A stretch of DNA of 34,098 nucleotides from Saccoglossus kowalevskii (Eukaryota > Hemichordata > Enteropneusta > Harrimaniidae). Within the stretch, counting starts at the first letter, position 1; each line of letters opens with the position of its first letter. The stretch is from NCBI RefSeq assembly GCF_000003605.2, contig NW_003107591.1, positions 67,573 to 101,670 of the forward strand, given 5' to 3'. The notes under the pieces were generated by a model. That model made no database searches, was not told where the DNA came from, and was given only the letters and a program-made list of their open reading frames with translations. Both the position numbers and the translations under genes were made by a program. Of the stretch, positions 20,840-32,300 are shown piece after piece.

Positions 20840-21160
20840 CATGTAGGCATGAGTGGCGTCCTCGCCGGCCGAACAGCATCAGACCCTACTAACGTCTGAC
20901 AGAATAGCGTATGTCTTGTCGGCATGACCAATACTGTGAATTCGCATAGTTCATTCCATCTTGCAATGAGTTTCAATGAATATTCATTAAGTCAACCAAC
21001 AAATAAACTCTGCCATGGATGGTTACTCTTTGTCACTATCTATGTTCCTGCACTTTGATTGGTACCGACAAGAAATCATCGGTGGAAGTAAAAAATTACA
21101 TCGTTCTGTTAGCCGTGTGTTGGGTTTGAAGTACCGCGAACGGCGCAACTCATGCAACCT
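20840..21160 (-). promoter_or_regulatory. CpG-rich patch, candidate HNF4 promoter
   Basis: Several CpG clusters (for example CTCGCCGGCCGAAC near 20861 and ACCGCGAACGGCGC near 21133) stand out in otherwise CpG-poor sequence, 0.5-0.8 kb upstream of the DNA-binding exon. A near-palindrome CAATGAATATTCATTAAG (20974-20991) resembles a POU-homeodomain (HNF1-like) site. This is inference only; no TATA box or first exon was identified. Confidence 0.3.
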
Positions 21161-21249
21161 TTTCCAGAACAACATTTATTAAAACAAAATAGCCATCGGT
21201 TGGCTAATTTGAATCTGATCTGAAAAAACAAATATTGTGCATTTTGTCC

Positions 21250-21378
21250 AATTTATACATCAAATCCATTCACAACCAAGATCTGGTTCAGCAATTTATA
21301 CATCAAATCCATTCACAACAAAGATCTGGTTCAGCAATTTATACATCAAATCCATTCACAACCAAGATCTGGTTCAGG
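21250..21378. repeat. minisatellite, 43-bp unit x 3
   Basis: Three units starting AATTTATACATCAAATCC at 21250, 21293 and 21336, nearly identical (one C/A change in the second unit and a last-base change). Each contains AAGATCTGGTTCAG. Confidence 0.95.
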
Positions 21379-22408
21379 AATGACTGTAATACCGATCATG
21401 AAACAAAAGTATGTGCATATTTATTCAAGGATGTATGATGTATATGGAATGTTTGAGTGTGATCGGTTCAGGCATAGCCAAGATGCAGATGGGAATGTTC
21501 GTACAGACAAATATAGAGAGATCAATCCATTAAGTTCCCATAATCTAAAAAAAACCTCATACCTTAAATATATTACATGAACTTATTTTGATCATAGAAA
21601 CACTTGTGATTGACATAAGTACATATGCGCTACTAATGGAGTAAATACGGTATACACGCATCAATCTATCAACTTTACATAATCCAAACTATTTTGATTT
21701 GTATAGAACACTGGCTGCTCATAACGTTTAATTCAAGTTTTTACTCGTTGATGTTTTGAAAATCATTGCTGTTCTGAGCTTAATTCTAAATTCTCAGTAA
21801 TAACGGGATATTCTTGTTTTTTCAAATTGTTCAGCTGTGTTATTAGCTTATTTGAGCATATCAATAATTGAATTGAATAAATGCATGTCAGCAGTTACAT
21901 ATAAATAGGCAGAGCAAGACACAACAGGCTCAAGATGGAATGTTTGATAACGATGTCTATCAAGGAGGGGGCCACCTGTAGATCACGGGTGGTGAGTGAC
22001 AGTGTGCGTGTGAATAGAGAGGAGAGAACGGGTCATCTCAGATAGGGCTGTATTTTTTTTTTTTTAATTATCTCGTATGCATTTTTCACTGTCGCTAAGC
22101 AACAACAATGTCGAAAGATAATACAACTAATAGTATTTAACTAGTTCAACATTACTGGCAACTACTTATAGCTACCTCAATATAACCACACAGACATATG
22201 TAAGACCATTTGTACAAGCTGGCAAAACACGTCTAAATCAAACATTATCATTTGTCCCATGGAACATAGCCAACAAATCTGTTTCAGACAAAAAGGTTAT
22301 AGAAAAGCTTAAATTAAATTTTTATTTTCAGCAATTTTTTATTTAAAACAATTAATACCATCCTTGAACTTGGATGTGATAGATTGCATTGATGATACAT
22401 GTCATACC

Positions 22409-22512
22409 CACGTCACCACCCCTCTCCCACGTCACCACCCCTCTCCCACGTCACCACCCCTCTCCCACATCACCACCCCTCTTCCACGTCACCACCCCTC
22501 TCCCACATCACA
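22409..22512. repeat. minisatellite, 19-bp unit x about 5.5
   Basis: The unit is CACGTCACCACCCCTCTCC, with some copies carrying CACATCACC or CTTCC. Read on the minus strand, most units present TGACGTGG, a bZIP (ATF6/CREB-type) core. Confidence 0.92.
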
Positions 22513-23129
22513 AGATTTTCGTGGAATGTGGATATACGATTCGCTAATCTCTCTGGCACTGTCGTAAAATATTTTACAATCTGAATGATAATAATAATCA
22601 TAAAAATTTAATCATAGATATTTCAATAAATATTATTCAAGTGGATTACTACTGGTCCCTTCAGGATTGGATATATACACATTATCAAATTTGACTTTTA
22701 TATACATTATATAGATTATAGATTTGTATTAATCTGTGCTGCTCTATATTCAGTTACATGGAACCCTAACCACTGTAATTACACCATTATTAAAGTATTT
22801 TGAATATGGGTTTCATCCAAGATATACATGTAAGTGTGTATTTTAAAAATACACTGTGTCTTAACACAAAATTCAACCGTGTGTCCTGAATGTCGACTGT
22901 TCATCTTCACACCATGATGCGCCAAAAGCATCACTAGAAATTATCACTATGACTGATAATAATTGTACCTGGGTGTATAATATATAAAACAAGTCATTGA
23001 AAATGACACAGTCCCCATATTAAAGCGGAGGGGTTGTCGCAAGCGTGTCCTTGAAACTTGAGTTCCAAGTTCCAACAGATTGTTTATTTACATCAAAACA
23101 CGTGTTCCGTGTAGTAGTAATATGGCCAA

Positions 23130-24202
23130 AAATAAAAAAAGCCGCTATTCGGCCATCTTAGATCTGATTATGAAACACACTGATATGTATGATGTATGTG
23201 CCAAATACGAATGAGAATGGTACATAAATTGTGGAAATAAAGTAGTAAGGCCAAAAAGTCAGATGGCTGTCAATCGGCCATCCTTGACTAGATTTTGAAA
23301 CAAATTGTCACGGACATGCATCCTAACATGTATAAAGTACATGTATGTGCCAAATTTGAATGAAAACTGACAGAGCACATCCAAGATACCGCATAAAAAA
23401 CAAAAACAAGATGCCTACCAGTCGACCATCTTTTATCCAATTGCGAAATAAATCGTCATGGACATGTATCCTAACATGTATAATCTATGTACCAAGTTTG
23501 AATGACAACTGACAAAGCATGTCCAAAATACAACATTTTCAAAAAACAAGATGGTTGCCAGTCGGCCATTTTGAATTGAATCGCTAAACCACTGCATGTG
23601 CATATGTACCACATAAGGTACTAGGCACATGCAAAGAATGAACGGAATTGGTCAACAGGATTCTGAAATATGACTCTGGACAGACTGACGGACGAACGGA
23701 CGGACGGACACACGGACGGACGGACGGACGGACGGACGGACGGACAGACTCAGGAACTCACGGACAGTCGGGGACATGTATCCTAACATGTATGATCTAT
23801 GTACTAAATTCGAATAAAAACTGACAAAGCATGTCCAAAATACAACATGGCTGCTAGTCAGCCATCTTTGATCCAATTGTGAAATAAATCGTCATGGACA
23901 TGTATCCTACATGTATAATTTATGTACCAAGTTTGAATGAAAACTGACAAAGCATGTCCAAAATGCAACATTTTCAAAAAACAAGATGGCGGCCAGTCGG
24001 CCATTTTGAATCGAATCGCTAAACCACTGCATGTGCATATGTCCCACATAAAGTACTAGGCACATGCAAAGAATGAACGGAATCGGTCCAAGGGATTCTG
24101 AGATACGACTCTGGACGGACGCACGGACACACGGACTCACAGACGCACGGACAGAGACCGAATTATAAGTCCCTGTTTTCGGACTTCGTTCGAACGGGAA
24201 CT
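23130..24202 (+). repeat. core-repeat array with (CGGA)n and terminal hairpin
   Basis: About six degenerate units of roughly 125-150 bp share GGCCATCTT, CATGGACATGTATCCTAACA and CCAAGTTTGAATGAAAACTG. A larger block (23440-23690 and 23880-24115) is duplicated about 440 bp apart. Each block ends in a CGGA-type microsatellite (23686-23747, 24107-24155), and the last is followed by an imperfect hairpin at 24168-24202 (AGTCCC ... CTTCG ... GGGAACT). The layout matches the array at 14142-15297. Confidence 0.65.
23686..23747. repeat. (CGGA)n microsatellite
   Basis: An interrupted tetranucleotide run of GACGGACGGACG type, belonging to the surrounding core-repeat element. Confidence 0.95.
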
Positions 24203-25094
24203 AAAAAAATATGAATAACACATGTTGCATACTAATATTGGATAAAATCTAGAGTTGTATTCTGAGAGCATTCCCATAATTTTATTAGGGTTTTGGGGCT
24301 ATTATGTGAGATATCTTAATATCTGGTCTGAATCAGTATGCATTGTGGGAAATACAATAATCAGTTATATATTTCAGCCTTTCAGCATTTTATTAGTACA
24401 CATTATTTTTATAGACCACATATTGAAATTTGATTTTTCATTTTGAATAAGAAATGTGGAGTGTTTTGAGCATGTTAAAATAATGCAAGTGACCTGACGG
24501 TCGAAATAGCCCCGCTAAGTGCACGTGTATTATTATTGTATTAAAATTATTGTGAATTAAAATTAAAAAAATAGTATTCTGGATTTAGGTTAATCATAAT
24601 GTGCAAACCAATAATACTAGGCAATTGTATGAAAAATCTCAGTTTAGTGCCTGAAATTCAAATATCATGGTTGCCCGTGGCGACTGTTAGGTCAGCTTCG
24701 TGAAAATGCACATGCCATCTTACCAGGTATTGTGTATAATCGGGCACATTAACTTGTTACCTCACCATGCACCATAATCAGTACATGCTCAGGATTAAAG
24801 TAACGTGCTGTCATGTGAATAGCAGGGTTAAACTGAGTACATCAAATCAGAGATAACAGCATTGATTACATTAAACAATTACTAAATGTTGAGTCATTGT
24901 TGGTAATCATTGACAACAACAGTCCTCATCTCATCTCAGTTCACTCACCCATAATATGCTAAATTGTTGGCACATATTTCACAAAATCCTTGCACAGTTA
25001 CAGTTTTGAAGAAATCAATTTTTAATCACGAATCTCTTCATTCACTATATGCTATAATATATGTTATTATACATCTGTAACACCATACATGTAA

Positions 25095-25184
25095 ATTAGG
25101 GTTACAGCGTGCTGTAATTTTGCGGTATTTTACATGGTATTTTCATCCTACAATATTAGGAAATGTGAATTCCAAATATGGAAT
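25095..25184. repeat. dispersed repeat, inverted copy at 7970
   Basis: Reverse complement of 7970-8060 with scattered mismatches. An adjacent block (25228-25255, TATCCTCGTAATAACCT) also recurs at 7828-7850, in direct orientation. Confidence 0.5.
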
Positions 25185-25798
25185 GATTAAGCATGTTGGT
25201 CGATACTGTCTTCGTGCATACTTGTTGGTATCCTCGTAATAACCTCATATTATTTATTCAAGTACTCTACAATGTTGAAACCACTGGTCCAAATATTCAG
25301 ATACAGTGGAGCAGAAAATGTAGCCTTTTGATTATTATTTGAAGGGTGACTTTCTTCCAAAAAATAATTCTTACAAATTCAATTAAAGTTGGTAATATAT
25401 AGGTGAATTTTTTTTAAGCCACAATTTATAATAGGAAATAAGCACTGGGAATTGTGATTGTGTAGTAGACTTCATTTGACTTCTAGAAAAACCAGAAGCA
25501 AATGAGTGATACTGTAAAGAAATGTTTTTAGTGTTTGTCTCAGATTGCATTTCCTATTACTCATTTTTTTTTTTTTTGAATATAACGATTATCTTACATT
25601 TTTGGTGGTCCCCAATCAATCTGTTTCATGATGATCCACAAGTGGCCGTGGTGTTCGGTGATGTCATTGGTCAGCCCCAATGAAATTGATAATCATGTGA
25701 AACTTGCATTTGGTATTTGATGTTGTCACTATTAATGTGGTGCTGCGGAAACTGACGTGTTCAACTGTGGTATTTACAAAACTCTTAAACACTTTTAA

Positions 25799-26023
25799 CC
25801 TCTTCACCACCAGACTTTCTTGCCTACAAATTTTCTGCACATTTTCTTATATTTTTCAATATTTCTGGAAATGAACCCTAATTTTGAGCCAACAGACACA
25901 ATTTGAGTCAAATTTCAGTTTTTACTCACAAAATCTGGCTATAATAATCTTGAAGAAAGTGCAGACTATAAACATGACTATTTTTGAATTTGTGATGAAA
26001 AGAGGAAATTGGTGGTGAAAAGG
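25799..26023. mobile_element. 225-bp piggyBac-like MITE
   Basis: Inverted ends CCTCTTCACCACCA (left) and CCTTTTCACCACCA (right, minus strand), one mismatch in 14. It is flanked by TTAA on the left (25795-25798) and TCAA on the right (26024-26027), an eroded TTAA target as used by piggyBac elements. It has no coding capacity. Confidence 0.6.
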
Positions 26024-27426
26024 TCAACAAGAGTCTGTTGTACTCCAAAACTTTACATTACTCAGTAATAAATTGCTTTGTCATAAACATTCTTGTCATT
26101 TGCTTTCATCTTGTGGTAATTTATTGAACAGCAAAACAAATCACTACACTTTGCAGAAAAAAACTTTTCATAATCATGTCAATCACTAAAAATACCGGTA
26201 GTGCAAAATATCAGACTGAGAAGAAAAAGCAGTGTAAAACAAACAATCATTACGTGTATAGTAATTTGATGGTACTCAACCTGCTGATGACCTAGGAGTG
26301 AGATATATAGGTCATTTAGTGACCACTATGGCGGTTACCTTTAACATAGTTGGTAGAAACGATAGATTTATGGAGTGCCAACATTTGCATACAATTGTAC
26401 CTCTGTCATGATTTATAGATTCCACAGTACTTCAGTACTAAAGCACATGGGTTTCAATGAAGATATTAACTAGTAAAAATAGCCAAAATCTTTCTTGTCT
26501 TTTTTTTTTTATAATGGTGTTGTTTTACTTACAGTGAATCACTTTAGAAATCGTTTTAGAAAAGTCCTGCTTCAACGTAATTACAATTTCACCATTTGAC
26601 TCTGGATCAAAAGTAACCACATAAACATAAGTGTTCCTTATGTGCACGTTGATTAATTAATGCTCTCAAATTAAAGAGCTCTACAAATGTTTTTTATATC
26701 ACTTTCAATTCTCTGGATATTCAACTTTTCATCATTATTATGTAGTCCACCATCTTGATTCTCTAGCAAAGGATTATGGGTGAAGTATGACATCATAGCT
26801 ACTTATGAGAAAAATTACTGATAATTTGTAATTAATCTGTGCTTTGAATTATTCAATATACTAATTCAGTTTCATATTTGCCAACGCATTATAAATTGCA
26901 TAAGTAACATGCTGAAACTGGTTAAATACTATGCAAATTTTCCAATTTATATTCACAGATCTGTACTGTTATGACATGCATATCTTCAAAGTGTGAGGTA
27001 ATACAGTACAGATTAAAAATGCATATCACATAGTTTGACGTTGCATAGTGTTAAACTTTTTTTCGCTTTACAAGCTTTCGGGTTGAAATATGGTCTGATA
27101 ACTATGGAATGTGGTGAAAATTTATTTTGGCAAATTTATGTGTCTATTTTCGAACTTATTTAGTGCCTCCAAAAAAAATGAAAAGTCCCTGTTCAGTTTT
27201 TAGTGACTGTCAGCATTAATGCCAAATAATTATTTACATTCATGTGACAGACATGATACAAAGTGGAGTCAGTTTATTTCCTTCCTTTATACTGCCCATG
27301 ACATTCATAATGCATTATTTTATATCTTCTTAAATCAGAATCTAAAAACAGATGCATGTGTAAAGCTTAAACATGCATAATCAGTCCAGCCATGTTAGCA
27401 ATATGACTCCAAAGACTGCATTCTTT

Positions 27427-27785
27427 GGCCATTAGTCAGACATTTTGAAACAAATCTGGGGGGTAAATATCATCATCAAGGACCCATTATGTATAATAGA
27501 CTGACATGTACTAGGTTTGATTGAAATATGCTCAAGATCTAATCCATAATAGCAGAAATGCTTGATTTTGATGAATTTTTAGCACTAAAATGACCACCAG
27601 ATGGCCTTTTTGAATCAAATCGTGGGGGGGGGGGGTATCAAGAACCCATTATGTTCATTAGGATAAAGTCTGATATAGCCCGATAGTAGATGTGTGTCAA
27701 ATTTCATTCCATGCAGCAGACTATTGAGATATCCGTTCAACAAGATTTGACACAGACAAACAGACATCAGTACAACATGAGCCCC
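27427..27785. repeat. core-repeat fragment, two units
   Basis: Two degenerate units share GGACCCATTATGT / GAACCCATTATGT, ATTTTGAAACAAATC / TTTTGAATCAAATCG and poly-G. They end in GACACAGACAAACAGACATC. The family is related to 8255-8420. Confidence 0.5.
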
Positions 27786-28861
27786 CAAATGTGTTCTGCA
27801 CAGAATAACATAATGTTTATATTACCATGACATCACAGAACTTACTGAAACATCTTTTTTCTAGAGTATGAGAATGAGAGTATAATAACATGTAGATTAC
27901 TGTATTGTTCTATTAGAAACACATTTGCTAATTACTTTAATGATTTAAAAAAAAAAATCAGTATACAAGCTTCAGGTGCACTTAAAATCTGTTTGGGAAG
28001 CTGCAATACCTTATACAAGCCATACCCATTCTTTTTGAACAACTGAGAAACAAAGGTTCGCCATTTTTCATATGTGTAGATGCTCTAGATGCAGTAACAT
28101 TTTAAAAAAAGCAGCGGCTTCTAATACTGATTTTACAGTACTTAAAATTCAACCAAAACAATAGATGTACCTCTATTGAGGGTGATATGCTTCCTACAAA
28201 GCAAATTTTTTTGCACTTTTAGCGGCAGACAAAAGTGCCGCAAAAAATATTAAATATTTTATACATTTCAAATCCTTGATTAATCCACGTCTCATATTTT
28301 CTACATGTTTACGATATATGGGTTGTGTTGGAACACTACAACTTCATTATTTATACAAGTTTCATTAATAATAGTCAAGAGTAAATACAGAACCAATATT
28401 AGATTTAGATTAGATTTGATCAAGAATCTTAGAGTAGAATGCAAAGTTGGAATAATTTTAATTTTTTGTTTCTATTTTATTGCATTTGTAGTTTTTCACT
28501 GCTGTGTTGTATAAAAAAAATAAAAAAAATAAACATTCAGAAATAAAAAAAAAATATATTTTATAAATTACAAGTATTTTATAATTACATATGCCATGAT
28601 GATGGATATGTTTTACTGAATTTATCTTTATACACTACGATATAAATGTATTTGTTCTTGTTATGCGTGTGTGGTACATGTTTATAAACTCCTTGACCGA
28701 GCAAAGACTTCTTTTCTTTTCAAGGTGAAATATATTAATTTTTAATCTGGTTTTGTCAATATACAGCAAATAGAGAGAGAGGAATGGTACCGCTACAACT
28801 CTCATGTCAGACATTTGGTTTCTTATCATCAAAAACCTTGGCATATTTCTGGTGATCACCC

Positions 28862-29335
28862 AAGGTCAGCCAATCACTAAGTATGTAACAAGTCAGCTAA
28901 TCTCTGTAGGTGGAACTAAAAGTGTTCACAAGTAAACAATAGCTAAATGTGTAACTTGTTAACCAATCACTAAAAGCGTAAAATATCTATTACACTGAAT
29001 ATGTAACATGTCAGTCAATCACAAAAGGTGTAAAATATCTATTACACTGAATATGTAACATGTCAGTCAATCACAAAAGGTGTAACATGTCAGCCAATCA
29101 CTAAAGGTATAACACGACAGCCAATCACTGAAGGTGTAATAATAAGTCAGCCAATCAGAAAAAGCGTACCATGTCTGTTAATCACTGAATATGTAACAAA
29201 CCAGCCAATCACTAAAGGTGTAACATGACAGTACATCATGTGGAATGTATCATACTGGTCAATCACAAATAATGTTGTCCAAATAAAAGTCAGGCATTCA
29301 AATTAGAGTTATGCATATCAGCCAATCAAAAGAAC
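28862..29335. repeat. degenerate minisatellite with CCAAT boxes
   Basis: Roughly a dozen units of about 26-29 bp of the form CAGCCAATCACTAAAGGTGT plus AACATGT. Many keep CCAATCA; others have TCAATCA or TTAATCA. A 52-bp higher-order unit is perfectly duplicated at 28981 and 29033. Further isolated copies of CAGCCAATCA lie near 30018 and 30047. Confidence 0.85.
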
Positions 29336-32300
29336 ATACAGACCCAGATCACTACAATTGTTCAGCTCAGCTCAACTCAACTGGACTATCGTGTTAACAT
29401 CTGTTTTGTGTGACCCTTTATGCTGGTTTAAATTATGGCAGCGTAATAATAAAACAAATGTGAATGTGTTAGGTCAACATAAAGGGGTCTAAATATGAGA
29501 CAGGTTAAGACTGAATAAACTGTAGGTATCAGCACCGATGTAACTATAATTATGTAATTAACCAAATTTCAAAGTAGGTACTCGCAATATGTATCAAATT
29601 TCAGGCACCTAAAGTTGTTATTATAAATAGTGACCTGTATACGTAGTTAAACTTGCCAATTGGTAACAACATGGAGCTAAGAAGAGATTAGCTTCGTGTT
29701 CCAACAAGTTTATATGTATGTACAGTATATTATTATTGTGACCTTTTATATGCACTAGAATTGTTTATTAATGTTTGATTGAAAAAGAACAGAAAAATAC
29801 ATCAATTAAAACATTTTCTATATGCAAATAATGGTGCACATTATCTAGTGGTCAACATATTTCCATCTTTTGTAAGAAAGAATCACTGGTGTAAACACTG
29901 CATTTTAAGATTTTTATCTTTAATAACCAAAATAACGTTTGTAGTGTGAACATGGTAAGTTTTATATGAGCTTGATTATTGGTACATCACATGACAATTG
30001 TTACTTTCAGTAACATTTCAGCCAATCACAAATAGTTCATGATTTCAGCCAATCAAAGAACAAAGGATGTTTCTAACCAATAATAAAACATGCATGCAAA
30101 TGATCTAGTTTTCTTTAAAAGAATGAATTCCGTATGCATGTGAGGGGAGCACAATACGGAAGATACTGTATGATGACGTTATCATTTCATATCAAAATGA
30201 CCCTCTGCTATCTCAGTCTCCAAGGGATTGGAGGAAATGTAGGAAAACAAATAAACAAGTTGTCTATTCCCTGCCATAAATCACTGCTTAATCATGATAT
30301 CTGTCAATGATTTGTTGGCAAAAATCAGAAAAAACAATTGGAGCATTAACATCTGTACATTACATGTACTTGTGGTTCACTACATTCAATATGTCAAGGG
30401 GAATTAGGTGAAATACAGGTCTATAGTCTTCTTATCAGACAAGAGATACAAAATATTTACCACATAATTGAGATTTTTGTTCCTTTTTTATTTTCAATCT
30501 GATATGAGACAAATTTCTCACAAAAACATAGAACATAATTTACAAGTGGTGTAAATGTAGAAAGAAAAGTCAATGAACAAACCTGTTTTCAATTCTTACC
30601 ATGTGAACAGACCATTCAACAAAAATTGTTCATTTAAGATCTCCTTTATAAGAAGAACATCCATCCTCATGGATGGATCATGTCTTAATATCTATCTACT
30701 ATCTTACTATCAACAATTCTGTCTTGGATATTTATTTCCTGGTGAGAACAGGAACTTTCGTAACAAGGACAAGTAATTCTTTCAAGTAGCAATATTAAGC
30801 AATCGATTCAAGTATTTATTTTTAGTGTAATTTCCAATATTTTGATCCAAACCTAGATTTGAATATTTCAAACTATTCCCTGTACTTTTTTTATTTTTAT
30901 ATACTTTTTTCACTTTAACTTTAAACAATGACAACCAATGCACTACCGGTATTCACAAAGTTGGTGGGAGGAAAAAATAACTACCCTGGTAATATATGCC
31001 CCAATCTGAGCAAATTTTTGGCAACAATTGTTAATATTTTGGATTTGTTCCCAAATTCAATGGCAAGCGGGTGGTTGTTTTATTTTACACAAAATATAGC
31101 TTAGCAACCATGACTATGTCCTTAGCAACCATGGAAATCTATTTTTGGACCAACACCTTCCTTCACCTCAAATTATCATTGTTCATTCAGACAATTTATA
31201 TATGTATGACCCAGATTTTTGGAGGAACAATTGTTTAGATAACTCCCACACTTCCCTCTCTATATCACTTAGTAACTGGGTGAATATAGCTTCACTTATT
31301 TAGCCATTTACATGGTGTTTTAGTGCAACATAACACCAACTATATCATTACAGTTAGTAAATTACACTAATTGTACGATGTCATGTCACGTAATGTCTAT
31401 TTAGATATCACAATCTAATCACACATTTATAGGAACAAAGCAACTTCTTTTGTGTTTTGATAATTATAAGGCATCCCATTTTAACTCTAGGAATTTTGAT
31501 GAACATAGAACAATTTGTTCTTTGTCCGGCCAAATTTTTACTAAATATACTAGATAAAAATAATGGCTATATATAGTTAATGTGAATAATATCTATCTGA
31601 ATACATGATGGATAATTTGCATAATAATATTCCCTAAATTACACATTCATTTTGAAATAATTAACATATCAATAACCTCTACTGTTTCTTAGAAGTTCAA
31701 GCCAAAGTTCAGAGGCCAAAGCATGGCAGTTTTAGACCAAGGGTGGAAAGATGAGATGTACGCATGTCTAGTATGACATCATTCAGTAGTTGGTAAACAC
31801 TTGACATTGTGGGCGTTGACCATAAACTACAAGTACAAGTATTGTCTGGAGACTCATTTAAATACATCTTGGCCATATTGTTCACATCTTTGAAGTCTGA
31901 GAGTTGTTTTTGTTTTTTTACGATGGTTGCTCTGCATATTCAATTGATATAGCAGAGCTATAAACTTTACATTTTTGATTTCTTCAAAACCATTACCACT
32001 ACATATCTTCCTTGGATGGTTCTCACTTGGGTTGTCTTCAATTACAGTGAATATTTTTGCCCAATTGCTTCGATATTTTATATGTAGACACATTAGGTGG
32101 ACCACTATCAGATTGATTTGATTCATTCCTCTATGAGATTAATTTATTCAGTTTTGATAACTTCAATTTTCTCATTTCAGTGAATATTCTTGTTATACTA
32201 GGCTGATTGATTTGATATCCCATTCTCATTATGCATCACAATGACAGAGCTATATAAGCCGACAGGCATCATTTGACAACATGTAGATGTGTTTAAAATA

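Larger units (their letters stand above)
20315..24254 (-). other. region upstream of the HNF4 DNA-binding exon, repeats and a CpG patch
   Basis: No exon can be supported. It holds the CpG-rich patch at 20840-21160, the 43-bp and 19-bp minisatellites, and the core-repeat array with CGGA microsatellites. It is either the first HNF4 intron or the 5' flank, depending on where the promoter lies. Confidence 0.5.
24255..28861. other. AT-rich region, no gene recognised
   Basis: Homopolymer-rich sequence with an unclassified repeat (25095-25184), a small MITE (25799-26023) and a core-repeat fragment (27427-27785). Open frames such as 24255-24446 and 28305-28514 are AT-driven and have no recognisable domains. 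Confidence 0.5.

Noticed and set aside
20707-20976. 89-codon minus-strand frame just upstream of the HNF4 DNA-binding exon
   Set aside because: No similarity to the HNF4 A/B domain and no suitable donor in phase. The region is reported only as a possible promoter patch.
22364-22584. Proline/histidine-rich frames at 22364-22584
   Set aside because: They are translations of the 19-bp minisatellite in several frames.
23652-24140. Minus-strand frames with Ser-Val-Arg-Pro repeats
   Set aside because: They are translations of the CGGA microsatellite and its core repeats.
28862-29335. Possible CRISPR-like array of regularly spaced repeats
   Set aside because: The units are contiguous and degenerate with no unique spacers, and the DNA is clearly eukaryotic.
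31854-32126. 90-codon minus-strand open frame
   Set aside because: No domain, promoter or splice context. Composition is like the flanking AT-rich DNA. Kept as unexplained, not as a gene.
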